Shown here piece after piece: positions 18,857-29,348 of a DNA stretch of 64,000 nt; position 1 is the stretch's first letter; every line of letters starts with the position of its first letter. A program made the position numbers and the translations under genes. The stretch is taken from NCBI RefSeq assembly GCF_002355535.1, contig NZ_AP017457.1, positions 868,001-932,000 on the forward strand, written 5' to 3'. The notes below the pieces were generated by a model. It worked only from the letters and a program-made list of their open reading frames with translations. It ran no database searches and was not told where the DNA came from. Source of the DNA: Aurantimicrobium minutum (lineage in GTDB: Bacteria; Actinomycetota; Actinomycetes; Actinomycetales; Microbacteriaceae).

Positions 18857-19912
18857 CTAGTCTTCGTCCATTACGGAGTCAGGCTGGATGTCGATCTTGG
18901 CTCCGGTGAGCTTTGCTGCCAGGCGAGCGTTCTGACCTTCCTTACCAATAGCTAGCGAGAGCTGGTAGTCAGGAACGAGGGCACGAACTGCCTTAGTAGC
19001 CGCATCCAAGATGAATGCGCTGGACACCTTTGCAGGTGACAGAGCATTCGTCACGAAGGTGGGCAAATCTGCTGAGTAATCAACGATGTCAATCTTTTCA
19101 TCGTTGAGTTCTTCCGTCACCGCACGCACACGACGACCCAGTTCACCGATGCAGGCGCCCTTAGCGTTGATTGCTGGATCGGTTGCCTTGACCGCAATCT
19201 TGGTGCGGTGACCTGCTTCACGAGCTAGAGCAACAATTTCAACGAGTCCGCTTTGAATCTCCGGAACTTCCATTGTGAACAGCTTGCGCACAAGCTGAGG
19301 GTGGGTGCGCGAGACGGTAACCTGTGGGCCTTTAGCACCGCGGTTGACCGCAGTGACGTAGACACGAATACGGTTTCCGTGTGTGTAATCTTCGCCAGGA
19401 ACCTGCTCTTCAGGTGGCATTACTGCTTCAACAGTGCCCAAATCAATGAAGACCATCTTGGGGTTTTGTCCCTGCTGAATTACACCCGAGACAATGTCAC
19501 CTTCACGGCCCTTGAATTCACCAATAACTGCGTCATCAGCTAGGTCACGAAGACGCTGGTTAATGACCTGCTTTGCCGCAAAGGCCGCAATACGGCCAAA
19601 GTCATCTGGAGTTGCCACTGCTTCACCGATAACAACACCCTCTTCGTCCTTCTCAGGAACGTAAATGGTGACGATACCGGTCTTGCGGTCTAGTTCAACA
19701 CGTGCTTCAGGAAGTTCAGGTGCGACGCGTGGTGCGCGAGGCGCATCATCGTCGTCCTTAGAGGGCTTCACGGGCGCAACACGAGGCTCCGACTGGATAA
19801 CGTGCTTCTGATATGCGGTGAGGATGGCTGCTTCGATAATTTCGACCAACTCATCGAAGGGAATTCCCTTCTCTGATTCCATGAGCTTGAGAACTCTGAG
19901 ATCGATGTCCAC
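18857..19912 (-). CDS. nusA: transcription termination/antitermination factor NusA
   Basis: Binds RNA polymerase and controls pausing and termination. 351 residues: N-terminal polymerase-binding domain, S1 domain (GDIVSGVIQQGQNPKMVFIDLG), two KH domains (KGACIGELGRRVRAV; IGKEGQNARLAAKLTGAKIDI). It ends right after KH2, without the acidic repeats of E. coli NusA, as is normal in actinobacteria. GTG start with a strong AGGAGG six bases upstream. rimP, the usual upstream gene, is absent. Confidence 0.95.
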   Translation of the reverse strand: MDIDLRVLKLMESEKGIPFDELVEIIEAAILTAYQKHVIQSEPRVAPVKPSKDDDDAPRAPRVAPELPEARVELDRKTGIVTIYVPEKDEEGVVIGEAVATPDDFGRIAAFAAKQVINQRLRDLADDAVIGEFKGREGDIVSGVIQQGQNPKMVFIDLGTVEAVMPPEEQVPGEDYTHGNRIRVYVTAVNRGAKGPQVTVSRTHPQLVRKLFTMEVPEIQSGLVEIVALAREAGHRTKIAVKATDPAINAKGACIGELGRRVRAVTEELNDEKIDIVDYSADLPTFVTNALSPAKVSSAFILDAATKAVRALVPDYQLSLAIGKEGQNARLAAKLTGAKIDIQPDSVMDED

Positions 19913-20019
19913 GGTGGGCCTCCTCTATTCGTACCTGTAAGCGTGCGCCTCCCGGCGCCGAACTACAAGGTTACCTGACGAATGTGTGAGAAAAAACCGT
20001 GAGGTCCCCAGCTACAGCT

Positions 20020-21780
20020 TCAGAGCTGAGAAAGTACGTCTCCGACAGGAACGCTGGTGCGCTCGTTGGTGCGACGATCCCACAGCTCAACAACGCCGTC
20101 TGATAATCCCTTACCAACAATGAGAATCTTGGGCACACCGATCAGTTCAGCATCACCAAACTTCACGCCGGGTGAAACCTTGGGGCGGTCGTCATATAAA
20201 ACCTCGTAGCGCGCGCCTTCAAGCTCAGCAACCAGTTTCTCTGCGGCTTCGAATACCTCATCATCTTTACCGGTGGCGATGACGTGTATGTCGAATGGTG
20301 AGACGTTTTCTGGCCAGATCAAACCCTTGTCGTCATTGTTGGTCTCGGCAATCACGGCGAGGATACGTGTCACGCCAATTCCATAAGACCCCATTGTGAC
20401 GGTGACAAGCTTGCCGTTTTCGTCAAGAACCTTCAGACCAAGTGCTTCGGCATACTTACGTCCCAGCTGGAAAACGTGACCGATTTCCATACCACGTGCA
20501 ATCTCAACAGGTCCTGAACCGTCGGGTGCCGGATCACCATCGCGAACATCCGAGGCTTCCACAACACCATCTGCGATGAAATCGCGACCAGCAACAACAT
20601 TGAGCACATGCTTCTGATCTACATTGGCACCGGTAACCCACGCGGTTCCATCAACTACGCGAGGGTCAACGAAGTAGCGAATTTTGCTGCTTCCCTTTTC
20701 TCCCAGAACGGGACCATTTTCTGACCATGGGCCGATGTATCCCTTAACCAGAGCCTTGTTCTTGGCGAAATCTTCTTCCGTTGCTGCTTCAACTGCAGCA
20801 GGGGAGAAAGCCACTTCAACGCGGGCAAGTTCAACTTCACGATCGCCTGGCAAACCAATTGAGATCAGTTCACGCCTGCCATCAAGGTGGGTTAGTGCCA
20901 ACACAACGTTCTTGAGGGTATCTGCCGCGTTCCAGCTGCGACCATCTTCACGAGGCTCGTTCTCATTGAGGTGATTCACCAACGACTCGATTGTGGGCGT
21001 GTTGGGTGAATCAAATACCCGAGCAGCAGGCTGTCCCTCGATGGGGCGTGATGCAGGAACAACTGTTGTAAACGCTTCAATGTTGGCGGCGTATCCACCC
21101 GCGCTGCGCACAAAGGAGTCCTCACCAACCTCGGTGGGGTGCAGGAACTCTTCCGAGCGCGAACCGCCCATGGCTCCGGCGTCTGCTTTCACAATGACGT
21201 AGTCCAGGCCAAGGCGGGTAAAAATACGCTCGTACGCATCACGTTGAGCTTGGTAGCTTTGCGCCAGTCCTTCATCAGAGATATCGAAGGAGTAGGCGTC
21301 TTTCATAGTGAATTCGCGTCCACGCAACAGACCTGCACGGGGACGTGCCTCATCACGGTACTTGTCCTGGATTTGGTAAAGGCACACTGGCAAGTCTTTG
21401 TAAGAGTTGTATAGGTCCTTGACCAAGAGAGTGAAGACTTCTTCGTGCGTAGGTGCCAGAAGGTAGTCAGCTTCTTTACGGTCCTTGAGGCGGAAAATTC
21501 CATCGCCATATTCGGTCCAGCGACCGGTGATCTCATATGGCTCTTTAGGCAGCAACGCAGGGAAATGAACTTCCTGCGCTCCAGCTGCCGTCATCTCTTC
21601 ACGGATGATCTTCTCAATGTTGGCCTTCACGCGAAGCCCAAGCGGCAACCATGCAAAAACACCCGGAGCTTGACGGCGAATGTATCCAGCGCGGAGCAAA
21701 AGCTTGTGGCTGGTTACTTCAGCTTCAGAAGGGTCTTCGCGCAGAGTACGCAGGAACAGGTGAGATAGACGTGTAGGCAC
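20020..21780 (-). CDS. proS: prolyl-tRNA synthetase
   Basis: Charges tRNA-Pro. 586 residues from GTG at 21780 ([20 protein letters not shown]), which matches the normal family N-terminus; the frame stays open further to 21855 but that part overlaps the MFS gene and is not conserved. Class II motif 2 region ([25 protein letters not shown]), the editing insertion domain between motifs 2 and 3, and a C-terminal anticodon-binding domain are visible. Starts 10 bases after the MFS stop. Confidence 0.94.
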   Translation of the reverse strand: MPTRLSHLFLRTLREDPSEAEVTSHKLLLRAGYIRRQAPGVFAWLPLGLRVKANIEKIIREEMTAAGAQEVHFPALLPKEPYEITGRWTEYGDGIFRLKDRKEADYLLAPTHEEVFTLLVKDLYNSYKDLPVCLYQIQDKYRDEARPRAGLLRGREFTMKDAYSFDISDEGLAQSYQAQRDAYERIFTRLGLDYVIVKADAGAMGGSRSEEFLHPTEVGEDSFVRSAGGYAANIEAFTTVVPASRPIEGQPAARVFDSPNTPTIESLVNHLNENEPREDGRSWNAADTLKNVVLALTHLDGRRELISIGLPGDREVELARVEVAFSPAAVEAATEEDFAKNKALVKGYIGPWSENGPVLGEKGSSKIRYFVDPRVVDGTAWVTGANVDQKHVLNVVAGRDFIADGVVEASDVRDGDPAPDGSGPVEIARGMEIGHVFQLGRKYAEALGLKVLDENGKLVTVTMGSYGIGVTRILAVIAETNNDDKGLIWPENVSPFDIHVIATGKDDEVFEAAEKLVAELEGARYEVLYDDRPKVSPGVKFGDAELIGVPKILIVGKGLSDGVVELWDRRTNERTSVPVGDVLSQL

Positions 21781-21790
21781 GCTTTCAATC

Positions 21791-23047
21791 TTAAGCGGTG
21801 TGCACGCTCTTGTTGCGCCAGCCCAACAGGAGGACCGAAATAGCAACCAGCCCAACTAGGCACATCACCCACACGTTCAGCAGGCCATATCCCACAGCCG
21901 CAAGGACCAGACCAGCAAGTGCCCCTCCGCCAGCGCCAGCAAAACTCATTACCGAGTCAGAGAAACCTTGAACTGTTGTTCGATTTTCTGCCGCAACAGA
22001 TTCAGTCAATAACGCGCTGGCGGAAACAGTTGAGGCAGACCAGCCCAGACCTAACAGCACCAGCGCAATAGTGACAGCACCGACAGAATCTGGCGCTGAA
22101 AAGTTCACAACCAATGAAGAGAAAAGAATTGCTTGGCCAATCAAGATGGTTGTGGTGCGACCAATGCGGTCTGCAAGCCATCCGAATACCGGCGAAAAGG
22201 CATACATTCCAGCGGTATGCAGACTGATTACCAAACCAATCATCGGAAGGACCACATCGTGCAAAGCCAAGTGAACCGGGGTCATGGCCATCACGGCAAC
22301 CATCGTGGCGTGGCTCATTGCGAGCGTAAACACGGCAACTGCACCGGCGGGAGTCTCTGCCAGGATCTTGACGGCAACGCCAAAACCTCTGCGTGCCGCA
22401 GGAGCGGGAACGCCCTCGTCAATAGCGCGTTGTTTAGCAAGTAGCAGCGGGTCTGGACGAAGAGCAGTAAGGAAAAGAACAGCCGAACATAGTTGCGCAA
22501 AGGCTGCGATGGCGAATGCACCGGTAAACAATGGCAATCCCAGGGAGTCCCCTAAAGCATCTCCAGGGCCAACCAGGTTGGGCCCGGCAACTATGCCAAT
22601 TGTTGTGGCCCACACCACCAGCGAAAGATCACGAGCGCGAGTTTCAGCTCTTGCTAAATCTGCAGCCGCGAAGCGAGTCTGCAGATTCACTGCCCCGCCG
22701 GCTCCGAGGGTCAACATGCTCACCAACAGCAATGGCAAGTTCGACATACCGGCAGCAACAATCACCATGACGGCTCCGACGAGACCAATGGCACCTCCGG
22801 TTGCGAGCGCATAACGTCGGCCCACGCGACCAGCTAAACGAGCCAGAGGAATCGCAAAAAGAGCAGTACCTAGCGTGGACATGGTGGCTGAAAGGCCAGC
22901 ATAAGCAGGAGAGCCACCAACTTCCGCGGTGAGCAATGAGCCTAAGGAAAAGGCTGCACCCATTCCTAGCCCACCGAGTATTTGGCCGGCGGCCAATACG
23001 CGCAATGAGCGACGTTGAATTGCTCGATAGTCGGTGATGCTCACCAC
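21791..23047 (-). CDS. MFS transporter
   Basis: 418 residues with about 12 membrane segments. The loop between helices 2 and 3 is [18 protein letters not shown], and the equivalent loop in the second half is [16 protein letters not shown]; both are MFS signatures. Probable drug or metabolite exporter. GTG start at 23047, with a second in-frame GTG at 23044. A perfect ACCCCCGGGGGT palindrome resembling a CsoR-type metal-sensor operator lies 10 bases upstream. Sits between the ispG operon and proS on the same strand. Confidence 0.88.
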   Translation of the reverse strand: MVSITDYRAIQRRSLRVLAAGQILGGLGMGAAFSLGSLLTAEVGGSPAYAGLSATMSTLGTALFAIPLARLAGRVGRRYALATGGAIGLVGAVMVIVAAGMSNLPLLLVSMLTLGAGGAVNLQTRFAAADLARAETRARDLSLVVWATTIGIVAGPNLVGPGDALGDSLGLPLFTGAFAIAAFAQLCSAVLFLTALRPDPLLLAKQRAIDEGVPAPAARRGFGVAVKILAETPAGAVAVFTLAMSHATMVAVMAMTPVHLALHDVVLPMIGLVISLHTAGMYAFSPVFGWLADRIGRTTTILIGQAILFSSLVVNFSAPDSVGAVTIALVLLGLGWSASTVSASALLTESVAAENRTTVQGFSDSVMSFAGAGGGALAGLVLAAVGYGLLNVWVMCLVGLVAISVLLLGWRNKSVHTA

Positions 23048-23057
23048 TTCAAGCTAT

Positions 23058-23069
23058 ACCCCCGGGGGT
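23058..23069. promoter_or_regulatory. ACCCCCGGGGGT palindrome, CsoR-like operator candidate
   Basis: Perfect 12-base palindrome in the context CTATACCCCCGGGGGTTAC, between the stop of the 27-residue peptide gene and the MFS start. Actinobacterial CsoR-type copper or persulfide sensors bind sites of the kind TACCCC-NN-GGGGTA. No CsoR gene is in the window. Confidence 0.4.
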
Positions 23070-23152
23070 TACTTCATACGCCTAAAGATGACAACACCAA
23101 CGGCCATCAGGACAAGAAACACGAAGGCTGCAACAAGAAAAGGACCTGACAT
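23069..23152 (-). CDS. 27-residue single-span membrane peptide
   Basis: ATG at 23152 to TAA at 23069. The peptide begins MSGPFLVAAFVFLVLMAVGV and ends in a basic FRRMK tail: one hydrophobic helix with positive-inside topology. A good ribosome-binding site (AAGGA, 8 bases before ATG) overlaps the ispG stop, and the gene starts 11 bases after that stop, so it looks translationally coupled to ispG. No known family. The ribosome-binding site and clean hydrophobic design support it being real; function unknown. Confidence 0.6.
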   Translation of the reverse strand: MSGPFLVAAFVFLVLMAVGVVIFRRMK

Positions 23153-23163
23153 GTTCTTATTCC

Positions 23164-24312
23164 TTAGGGAGTAATGACTTCGACAGAACCGATTTCTCCC
23201 GCAGGCATTTCTGCAGCAAGACGGTTGGCTTCTTCAATCAGCGTGGCAACAATTTCACTCTCAGGAACAGTTTTCACAACTTCACCCTTGACGAAAATCT
23301 GGCCTTTACCGTTACCGGAGGCAACACCAAGGTCAGCGTCACGAGCTTCACCGGGTCCGTTAACAACACAGCCCATAACTGCCACACGCAGGGGAACCGT
23401 CATGCCTTCCAGACCAGCAGTGACGTCGTTGGCGAGCTTGTAGACGTCAACCTGTGCACGTCCACAACTGGGGCACGAAACAATCTCAAGCTTGCGCTCA
23501 CGCAGGTTCAATGACTGCAGGATCTGCAGACCAACCTTGACCTCTTCGGCTGGTGGGGCAGAAAGGGAAACACGGATGGTGTCACCGATTCCCTCACCCA
23601 GGAGGATTCCGAAGGCGGTGGCAGACTTGATAGTTCCCTGGAAGGCAGGGCCTGCCTCGGTAACGCCTAAGTGCAGTGGCCAATCCCCACGTTCAGCGAG
23701 CTGGCGATACGCCTTCACCATCACAACGGGGTCGTTGTGCTTGACGGAGATTTTGAAGTCGTGGAAGTCGTGTTCTTCAAACAGGCTTGCTTCCCACATA
23801 GCGCTTTCAACAAGAGCTTCTGGGGTTGCTTTGCCATATTTCTCGAGCAAACGAGGGTCAAGAGAGCCCGCGTTGACACCAATACGAATACTCACGCCAG
23901 CTTCTTTGGCACGGCGGGCAATTTCACCCACCTGGTCATCGAATTTACGAATGTTGCCAGGGTTCACACGAACTGCGGCACATCCTGCGTCGATTGCTGC
24001 GTAAACATAGTTGGGCTGGAAGTGGATATCCGCGATGACAGGAATCTGGCTCTTCTTGGCAATGATGGGCAGAGCCTCAGCATCGTCACGACTGGGCACA
24101 GCCACGCGAACAATGTCACAACCTGAAGCAGTCAACTCTGCAATCTGCTGCAAGGTCGCATTGATGTTCGTGGTGGGGGTGGTGCACATCGACTGGACGC
24201 TAATGGGTGCATCCCCACCGACAAGAACTTTTCCAACTTTGATCTGACGGGTTTTACGACGTGGCGAAAGAACTTCAGGAGTCTTCGGCATTCCAAGATT
24301 TACAGCAGGCAC
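23164..24312 (-). CDS. ispG: 4-hydroxy-3-methylbut-2-enyl diphosphate synthase
   Basis: Sixth step of the MEP isoprenoid pathway, a 4Fe-4S enzyme. 382 residues: TIM-barrel start [18 protein letters not shown] and [14 protein letters not shown], then the C-terminal cluster domain with three cysteines in CPSCGR and [10 protein letters not shown]. Downstream of rseP and dxr on the same strand, the conserved dxr-rseP-ispG order. Feeds quinone, undecaprenol and carotenoid synthesis. Confidence 0.95.
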   Translation of the reverse strand: MPAVNLGMPKTPEVLSPRRKTRQIKVGKVLVGGDAPISVQSMCTTPTTNINATLQQIAELTASGCDIVRVAVPSRDDAEALPIIAKKSQIPVIADIHFQPNYVYAAIDAGCAAVRVNPGNIRKFDDQVGEIARRAKEAGVSIRIGVNAGSLDPRLLEKYGKATPEALVESAMWEASLFEEHDFHDFKISVKHNDPVVMVKAYRQLAERGDWPLHLGVTEAGPAFQGTIKSATAFGILLGEGIGDTIRVSLSAPPAEEVKVGLQILQSLNLRERKLEIVSCPSCGRAQVDVYKLANDVTAGLEGMTVPLRVAVMGCVVNGPGEARDADLGVASGNGKGQIFVKGEVVKTVPESEIVATLIEEANRLAAEMPAGEIGSVEVITP

Positions 24313-24344
24313 GGCTTTAGCTTACGCGTGAAGTGGAAAGTTCT

Positions 24345-25673
24345 TTAGCCAAAAATGCTCACCGGCTTGAAGATGTCTGCATAGAGCAAGAGTGCGCTCA
24401 TTGATGCCAGCAAGATAACGACCAGCAATGTCAAGGGCATGAGCTTTGCTGTATCGAAGGGTCCAGGATCTGGACGCTTCCGTATCTGAGCAATCTTGCG
24501 ACGTGCTGCTTCATACAGAGCACCCGCAATGTGACCGCCATCAAGAGGGAGCAGTGGAACCATATTGAATACGAACAAGGCAATATTCAACGATGCCAAA
24601 ATACCGATCAGCGTGGCACCCTTTGCTGTGTCATCCACCATGTTGGTGCTCGCAACTTCTCCAGCCACACGGCCAACACCCACGATGCCGATGGGGCCAT
24701 TGATGTCTCGTTCTTCAGGACCGAAAGCGGCGTTCGCTACATCAACCATGCGCTGCGGCAGGTGCAAAATCATGTTGGTGACACCGGCAATATTTTCACC
24801 CATCATGGGGAACACTTCAGTAATTGATCCAGGTGTCATGGCGTAGTCAGGTGAAATACCAACAAAGCCAACTTCTTCAACAACTGGTTGCCCGCTGGAG
24901 TCCAGCACTGGATTACCTTGATCATCAACTTTGGTGCGCTCAGCTAGAACGGGAACAACGCTGAGTGAAACTTCTTGGCCGTCACGGTCGACAACTACGG
25001 TGAGAGTTTCGCCAGCAGAAGAGCGAATTACCTCAGTTCCTTCATTCCAGTTGGTCACCTTTTGACCATTGATGGAAAGAATGGTGTCGCCTGCTTGAAG
25101 ACCAGCTGTTACACCCGGAGCCTCAACTGTTGAGTCAGAGCATTCGGCAGGAATACCTTCAGCAGTCACACACTGCGTGATGGTGGCAACTTGAGTTGTG
25201 GGGGCTGGTTGCCCGTATCCAACAACCAAGATCGCAAACAACACGAATGCGAGCACCAAGTTCATGAATGGGCCACCCACCATGATGATGATGCGCTTCC
25301 ACACTGGCAGGTTATAAAACGCTCGTGATTTATCCAGGTCAATCATGGACTCATCACTGGCTTGACGTGCGTCCTGAACGAGCTTGCCGAAAAGTCGACG
25401 AACACGATTCTTCGAATCTACAGGTTCATCTCCGGGAGGATACATACCTGCCATCGAGATGTAACCGCCCAAAGGAATGGCCTTGAGGCCGTATTCGGTT
25501 TCGCCAACTTTGCGAGAAAACAGTGTGGGTCCGAAGCCAATCATGTACTGGCCCACCCTCACGCCAAAGAGTTTGGCAGGCAGGAGGTGCCCGATTTCAT
25601 GCAGACCGATGGAGACCGCCAGTCCAACTGCAAAGATGACGACGCCGAGGAAGTAAAGCCAGAAAGTATCCAT
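24345..25673 (-). CDS. rseP: site-2 intramembrane metalloprotease RseP/Rip1-like
   Basis: 442 residues from ATG at 25673; an in-frame TTG at 25703 is an alternative start. Zinc site HEIGH (H25, E26, H29) in the first membrane segment, a PDZ domain (GVTAGLQAGDTILSINGQKV), and the second metal ligand in VPLLPLDGGH in the third hydrophobic region. Mycobacterial Rip1 cleaves anti-sigma factors and controls envelope composition. Between dxr and ispG, as in other actinobacteria. Confidence 0.92.
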   Translation of the reverse strand: MDTFWLYFLGVVIFAVGLAVSIGLHEIGHLLPAKLFGVRVGQYMIGFGPTLFSRKVGETEYGLKAIPLGGYISMAGMYPPGDEPVDSKNRVRRLFGKLVQDARQASDESMIDLDKSRAFYNLPVWKRIIIMVGGPFMNLVLAFVLFAILVVGYGQPAPTTQVATITQCVTAEGIPAECSDSTVEAPGVTAGLQAGDTILSINGQKVTNWNEGTEVIRSSAGETLTVVVDRDGQEVSLSVVPVLAERTKVDDQGNPVLDSSGQPVVEEVGFVGISPDYAMTPGSITEVFPMMGENIAGVTNMILHLPQRMVDVANAAFGPEERDINGPIGIVGVGRVAGEVASTNMVDDTAKGATLIGILASLNIALFVFNMVPLLPLDGGHIAGALYEAARRKIAQIRKRPDPGPFDTAKLMPLTLLVVILLASMSALLLYADIFKPVSIFG

Positions 25674-25719
25674 TAGAAAAAGATTAACCCGACCGTCTGA
25701 CAATCAACCGAGAACAAGG

Positions 25720-26811
25720 TCAGGAACCAATGACTTCATCAGCACGCTGACGTGCCCAGCGCTCTGCTTCAAGGACTGCTTCACGTGTCAGTGCCCCGGA
25801 TGCGGGAGTGTGTTCATCAACGACGCGCTGAATCGTCGTGAGGATATCCAAGTAGCCGATTTTGTCTGCGTGGAAAGCCATGACTGCTTGCTCATTAGCG
25901 GCATTGAAAACTGCCGGGAAAGTTGAACCCGCTGATCCAACCTGTTTTGCTAACCAGACCGCGGGGAATGCTTCTTCATCTAACGGTTCAAAAGTCCAGG
26001 ATTGTGCTTTTGTCCAGTCTAAAGGTTCGCCAACACCAGCGACACGGTGTGGCCAGTCCAACCCCAGAGAGATGGGCAGACGCATATCAGGCGGAGATGC
26101 TTGAGCAATGGTTGAACCGTCCACAAACTCCACCATGGAGTGCACGATTGACTGGGGGTGAACAGTGACATCTATTCGATCAAAAGGAATATCAAACAGC
26201 AGATGGGCTTCGATAACCTCAAGACCCTTATTGACCAGCGTTGACGAATTCGTCGTCACAACAAGACCCATATCCCACGTGGGGTGAGCAAGGGCTTCCT
26301 GGGGCGTGACAGAAACTAAGGATTCACGGCTACGTCCCCTGAAAGGGCCACCGGAAGCAGTCAAGACTAGGCGTCGAACTTCGGCGTGCGTTCCCGAGAC
26401 GAGTGCCTGCGCGATAGCGGAATGCTCTGAGTCAACTGGAACTATCTGGCCTGGCTTGGCGAGGTCGGTTACGAGAGTTCCGCCGACAATGAGGCTTTCT
26501 TTGTTGGCCAGCGCAAGCGTTTTCCCAGTTTCTAGCGCCGCTAGAGTAGGACCTAGACCTACAGATCCGGTAATGCCGTTGAGGACGACGTCAGCATCAA
26601 CACTGCGAACAAGTTGTTCAGCTTCTTCGTGGCCGATGGCAATGTTGCTGACACCGAACTCGGTGGCTTGGTGGTGAAGAACTTCGCGATTTGACCCAAC
26701 GGAAAGTCCGACAACTTCGAAACGGTCACGGTTGGCACGGATCACATCCAAAGCCTGAGTTCCGATAGAACCTGAGGAGCCAAGAATGAGGACGCGACGC
26801 ATAATCTCCAT
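25720..26811 (-). CDS. dxr: 1-deoxy-D-xylulose 5-phosphate reductoisomerase
   Basis: Second step of the MEP pathway. 363 residues: NADPH loop [17 protein letters not shown]-type motif ([11 protein letters not shown]), metal and substrate region [11 protein letters not shown] and [11 protein letters not shown] at 26811 or 26802 can both serve as the start. First gene of the dxr-rseP-ispG unit; divergent from gabT across 128 bases. Confidence 0.95.
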   Translation of the reverse strand: MEIMRRVLILGSSGSIGTQALDVIRANRDRFEVVGLSVGSNREVLHHQATEFGVSNIAIGHEEAEQLVRSVDADVVLNGITGSVGLGPTLAALETGKTLALANKESLIVGGTLVTDLAKPGQIVPVDSEHSAIAQALVSGTHAEVRRLVLTASGGPFRGRSRESLVSVTPQEALAHPTWDMGLVVTTNSSTLVNKGLEVIEAHLLFDIPFDRIDVTVHPQSIVHSMVEFVDGSTIAQASPPDMRLPISLGLDWPHRVAGVGEPLDWTKAQSWTFEPLDEEAFPAVWLAKQVGSAGSTFPAVFNAANEQAVMAFHADKIGYLDILTTIQRVVDEHTPASGALTREAVLEAERWARQRADEVIGS

Positions 26812-26939
26812 CTTTCCACCACTTTCGAGCTAGCAATATTGTTCGGGTACGAACTATCCTTGAAATCTGTGAGAAAAACTGGACTTTTTTCTTCCACACC
26901 CACCATTTACCTCAGTGCCGAGGAAGTTAGGATTGCACT

Positions 26940-28283
26940 ATGACGAACACTTCTGCCCCCGCCGCAACCGTTGTTACACAGGAACGCAAGGTTGTTACCG
27001 CAATCCCTGGACCCAAGTCACAAGAAATGATGAAGCGACGTAACGCTGTCGTTTCTGCAGGTGTGGGTGCCGCACTTCCCGTGTTCATTGAGAACGCACA
27101 CGGCTCCATCGTGGTTGATGTGGACGGCAACCAGTTCATCGACTTTGCCGCAGGTATTGGTGTGACCACAGTGGGACACAGCAACGACGGTGTCGTTGCC
27201 GCTGTAGCTGAGCAGGCCGGTCACTACACCCACCTGTGCTTCACCGTGACCCCCTACGAAGGTTATGTGGCAGTAGCTGAGCAGCTCATCAAGCACACTC
27301 CCGGTAACCACGACAAGCGCGTCATGCTCGCCAACTCGGGTGCCGAGGCAGTAGAAAACGCCGTCAAGTTTGCCCGCAAGTTCACAGGCAAGAACGGTGT
27401 TGGCGTTATCGACCACGCCTACCACGGTCGCACCAACCTGACCATGGGTATGAACTTCAAGAACGCCCCTTACGGAACCGGATTTGGTCCACTTGGAAAC
27501 TCTGTATTCCGCGCTCCCAGCTCCTACCCTTTCCACGACGGGCTCAGCGGAGCTGAAGCGGCCAAGCGCACCCTCTCCTATTTCGAAAAGATTGTCGGCG
27601 CTGAGGATCTCGCTTGTATCTTCATGGAACCCATTCAGGGTGAAGGTGGATTCGTTGTTCCAGCCGATGGCTATCTTGCAGCTATCCAGGAATGGTGCAC
27701 CGCGAACAATGTTGTCTTTGTAGCTGATGAAGTTCAGAGCGGTATTGCTCGAACCGGGGACTACTTCGCCACCACAAATATGGGTGTCGTTCCTGACATG
27801 ATGACCGTTGCCAAGGGTATTGCTGGCGGTATGCCACTGTCTGCTGTCGTCGGTCGCGCCGACATTATGGATTCTGTTCACGTAGGCGGTATGGGTGGCA
27901 CCTATGGTGGCAACCCCGTTGCCTGTGCTGCAGCACTGTCTGTTTTCGAACAGCTCGAAGACGGAAAGCTCTTTGCTGAAGCCAAGCGCATTGAAAAGAC
28001 TCTTGGTGGTGGCCTGCGTCAGCTGCAGGAAAAGTACCCTGTGATCGGTGATGTCCGTGGCCGTGGCGCGATGCTCGCCATTGAGCTCGTCCAGCCCGGC
28101 ACCAAGGACCCCAACCCTGATGCAGTCAAGAAGGTTATTGCTTATGGCGCCCAGCACGGTCTGCTCTTGCTCAGTGCAGGAAGCTACTACAACGTGCTGC
28201 GTTTCCTTCCTGCAGTGACCACCAGTGATGCACTACTCGAAGATGCACTGAGTGTCCTCGATGAAGCACTGGCTTCACTGTAA
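26940..28283 (+). CDS. gabT: 4-aminobutyrate aminotransferase
   Basis: Transfers the amino group of GABA to 2-oxoglutarate, giving succinic semialdehyde and glutamate. 447 residues, class III PLP enzyme: ANSGAEAVENAVKFAR, AYHGRTNLTMGMN, FVADEVQSG and the PLP lysine K292 in TVAKGIAGGMPLSAV. The GMNFKNAPYGTGFGP stretch fits the GabT group. Monocistronic: closed by a terminator, with no gabD beside it. The putrescine-type genes at 52-56 kb could supply its substrate. Confidence 0.9.
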   Translation: MTNTSAPAATVVTQERKVVTAIPGPKSQEMMKRRNAVVSAGVGAALPVFIENAHGSIVVDVDGNQFIDFAAGIGVTTVGHSNDGVVAAVAEQAGHYTHLCFTVTPYEGYVAVAEQLIKHTPGNHDKRVMLANSGAEAVENAVKFARKFTGKNGVGVIDHAYHGRTNLTMGMNFKNAPYGTGFGPLGNSVFRAPSSYPFHDGLSGAEAAKRTLSYFEKIVGAEDLACIFMEPIQGEGGFVVPADGYLAAIQEWCTANNVVFVADEVQSGIARTGDYFATTNMGVVPDMMTVAKGIAGGMPLSAVVGRADIMDSVHVGGMGGTYGGNPVACAAALSVFEQLEDGKLFAEAKRIEKTLGGGLRQLQEKYPVIGDVRGRGAMLAIELVQPGTKDPNPDAVKKVIAYGAQHGLLLLSAGSYYNVLRFLPAVTTSDALLEDALSVLDEALASL

Positions 28284-28300
28284 ATAACAAGTAGATTGTG

Positions 28301-28337
28301 AGGGGTCACCAGATACTGGTGACCCCTTCCTTTTTGG
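28301..28337 (+). terminator. rho-independent terminator after gabT
   Basis: Eleven-base stem AGGGGTCACCA / TGGTGACCCCT with a GATAC loop, followed by TCCTTTTT. It lies 17 bases after the gabT stop, ahead of the asparaginase gene. Confidence 0.88.
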
Positions 28338-28355
28338 ACAGAACTAGGAATACTC

Positions 28356-29348
28356 ATGGCAGAAACAGGCAGCGTCGCCACATCCGAAGAATTAGCCGTT
28401 CTCGTTCGTAACGACTTCATTGAATCTCGCCACGCAGGAAGCGTGGTCGTGGTCAACCCACAGGGCGATGTCATCTTCAGCAAAGGCGACCCATCTGCGC
28501 TTGTGTTCCCCCGCTCTGCCATGAAGCTATTCCAGGCCATGGGTATCTTCTCGACCGGGATTACTCTCTCTCCCGAGCACACCGCTTTAGCAACCTCCAG
28601 CCACACAGGTTCGGCAGCACATGTGGAGATGGTGCGTGAAGTGTTGAGCTTGGGTGGTTTCACTGAAGCTGATCTGCGTTGTGCCACAGAATGGCCAGTC
28701 AACAAAGAGATGCTCAAGCAGGTGTACAAAGCAGATGGATCGGCTCTGCCGATTTATCACTGCTGTTCAGGTAAGCATGCAGCGATGCTGCTGGCGTGCC
28801 AGGCCGAAGGCTGGCCTACTGACAACTACACCGATCCAGGCCACCCTCTTCAACTCCGCATTCGTGAAGCGGTGGAATACCTCACGGGTGAGACTGTGAC
28901 AGCCACCGCCGTTGACGGTTGCGGTGCTCCCGTCCACGCCATGCCCTTGGTTGCCCTTGCTCGTGGTGTGGCCAAGATGCGCTCAGCGAATGAATCCGCT
29001 CCCATGAACATCGCTTCCTCTGCACAGAAACTGTTCTCTTCCATGCTCGAGCACCCGTGGGTTGTGGGAGACCACGGTGAGCCTGACACACTCATCATGG
29101 AAGAACTCGGCTTTGCCGCGAAGTCAGGTTACGAAGGTGTGTTCCTTGTTTCCACACCGGATGGAACGACAGTGGCGACGAAGATTCTTGATGGAAACTT
29201 GCGCACAGCCCCTATTGTTGCCCTGCAGGCTCTGGTGCGCGCGGGCGCTCTCGAACAAAGTGCGCTAGATGCACTCATCCCCCGCTTGCACACCGAGGTT
29301 TACGGCGGCGGCAAAGTTGTGGGACAGCTCACAACAACCTTTAGCTGA
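28356..29348 (+). CDS. L-asparaginase, asparaginase II family
   Basis: 330 residues of the PF06089 type (Rhizobium etli-like thermolabile asparaginase), not the E. coli AnsA/AnsB fold. Visible family blocks: FPRSAMKLFQ near the start, SSHTGSAAHVE, HCCSGKHAAML with the conserved Cys-Ser-Gly-Lys, DGCGAPVHAMPL. Hydrolyses asparagine to aspartate and ammonia; no signal peptide, so cytoplasmic. Together with AspA this gives a route from asparagine to fumarate. Ends with an 8-base overlap with the convergent SDR. Confidence 0.87.
   Translation: MAETGSVATSEELAVLVRNDFIESRHAGSVVVVNPQGDVIFSKGDPSALVFPRSAMKLFQAMGIFSTGITLSPEHTALATSSHTGSAAHVEMVREVLSLGGFTEADLRCATEWPVNKEMLKQVYKADGSALPIYHCCSGKHAAMLLACQAEGWPTDNYTDPGHPLQLRIREAVEYLTGETVTATAVDGCGAPVHAMPLVALARGVAKMRSANESAPMNIASSAQKLFSSMLEHPWVVGDHGEPDTLIMEELGFAAKSGYEGVFLVSTPDGTTVATKILDGNLRTAPIVALQALVRAGALEQSALDALIPRLHTEVYGGGKVVGQLTTTFS

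Noticed and set aside
20000-20019. T6 run after proS as a terminator
   Set aside because: I could not find a convincing stem directly before it.
21781-21855. 25-codon N-terminal extension of proS
   Set aside because: It overlaps the MFS gene end and lacks similarity; GTG at 21780 gives the normal ProS start.
26841-26854. GTTCG-ggta-CGAAC repeat in the dxr/gabT gap
   Set aside because: Only 5-base arms; could be an operator but too short to support alone.
27018-28157. 379-codon open frame antisense to gabT
   Set aside because: It lies fully inside gabT, which has complete motifs. The product resembles no family and is a by-product of codon bias.
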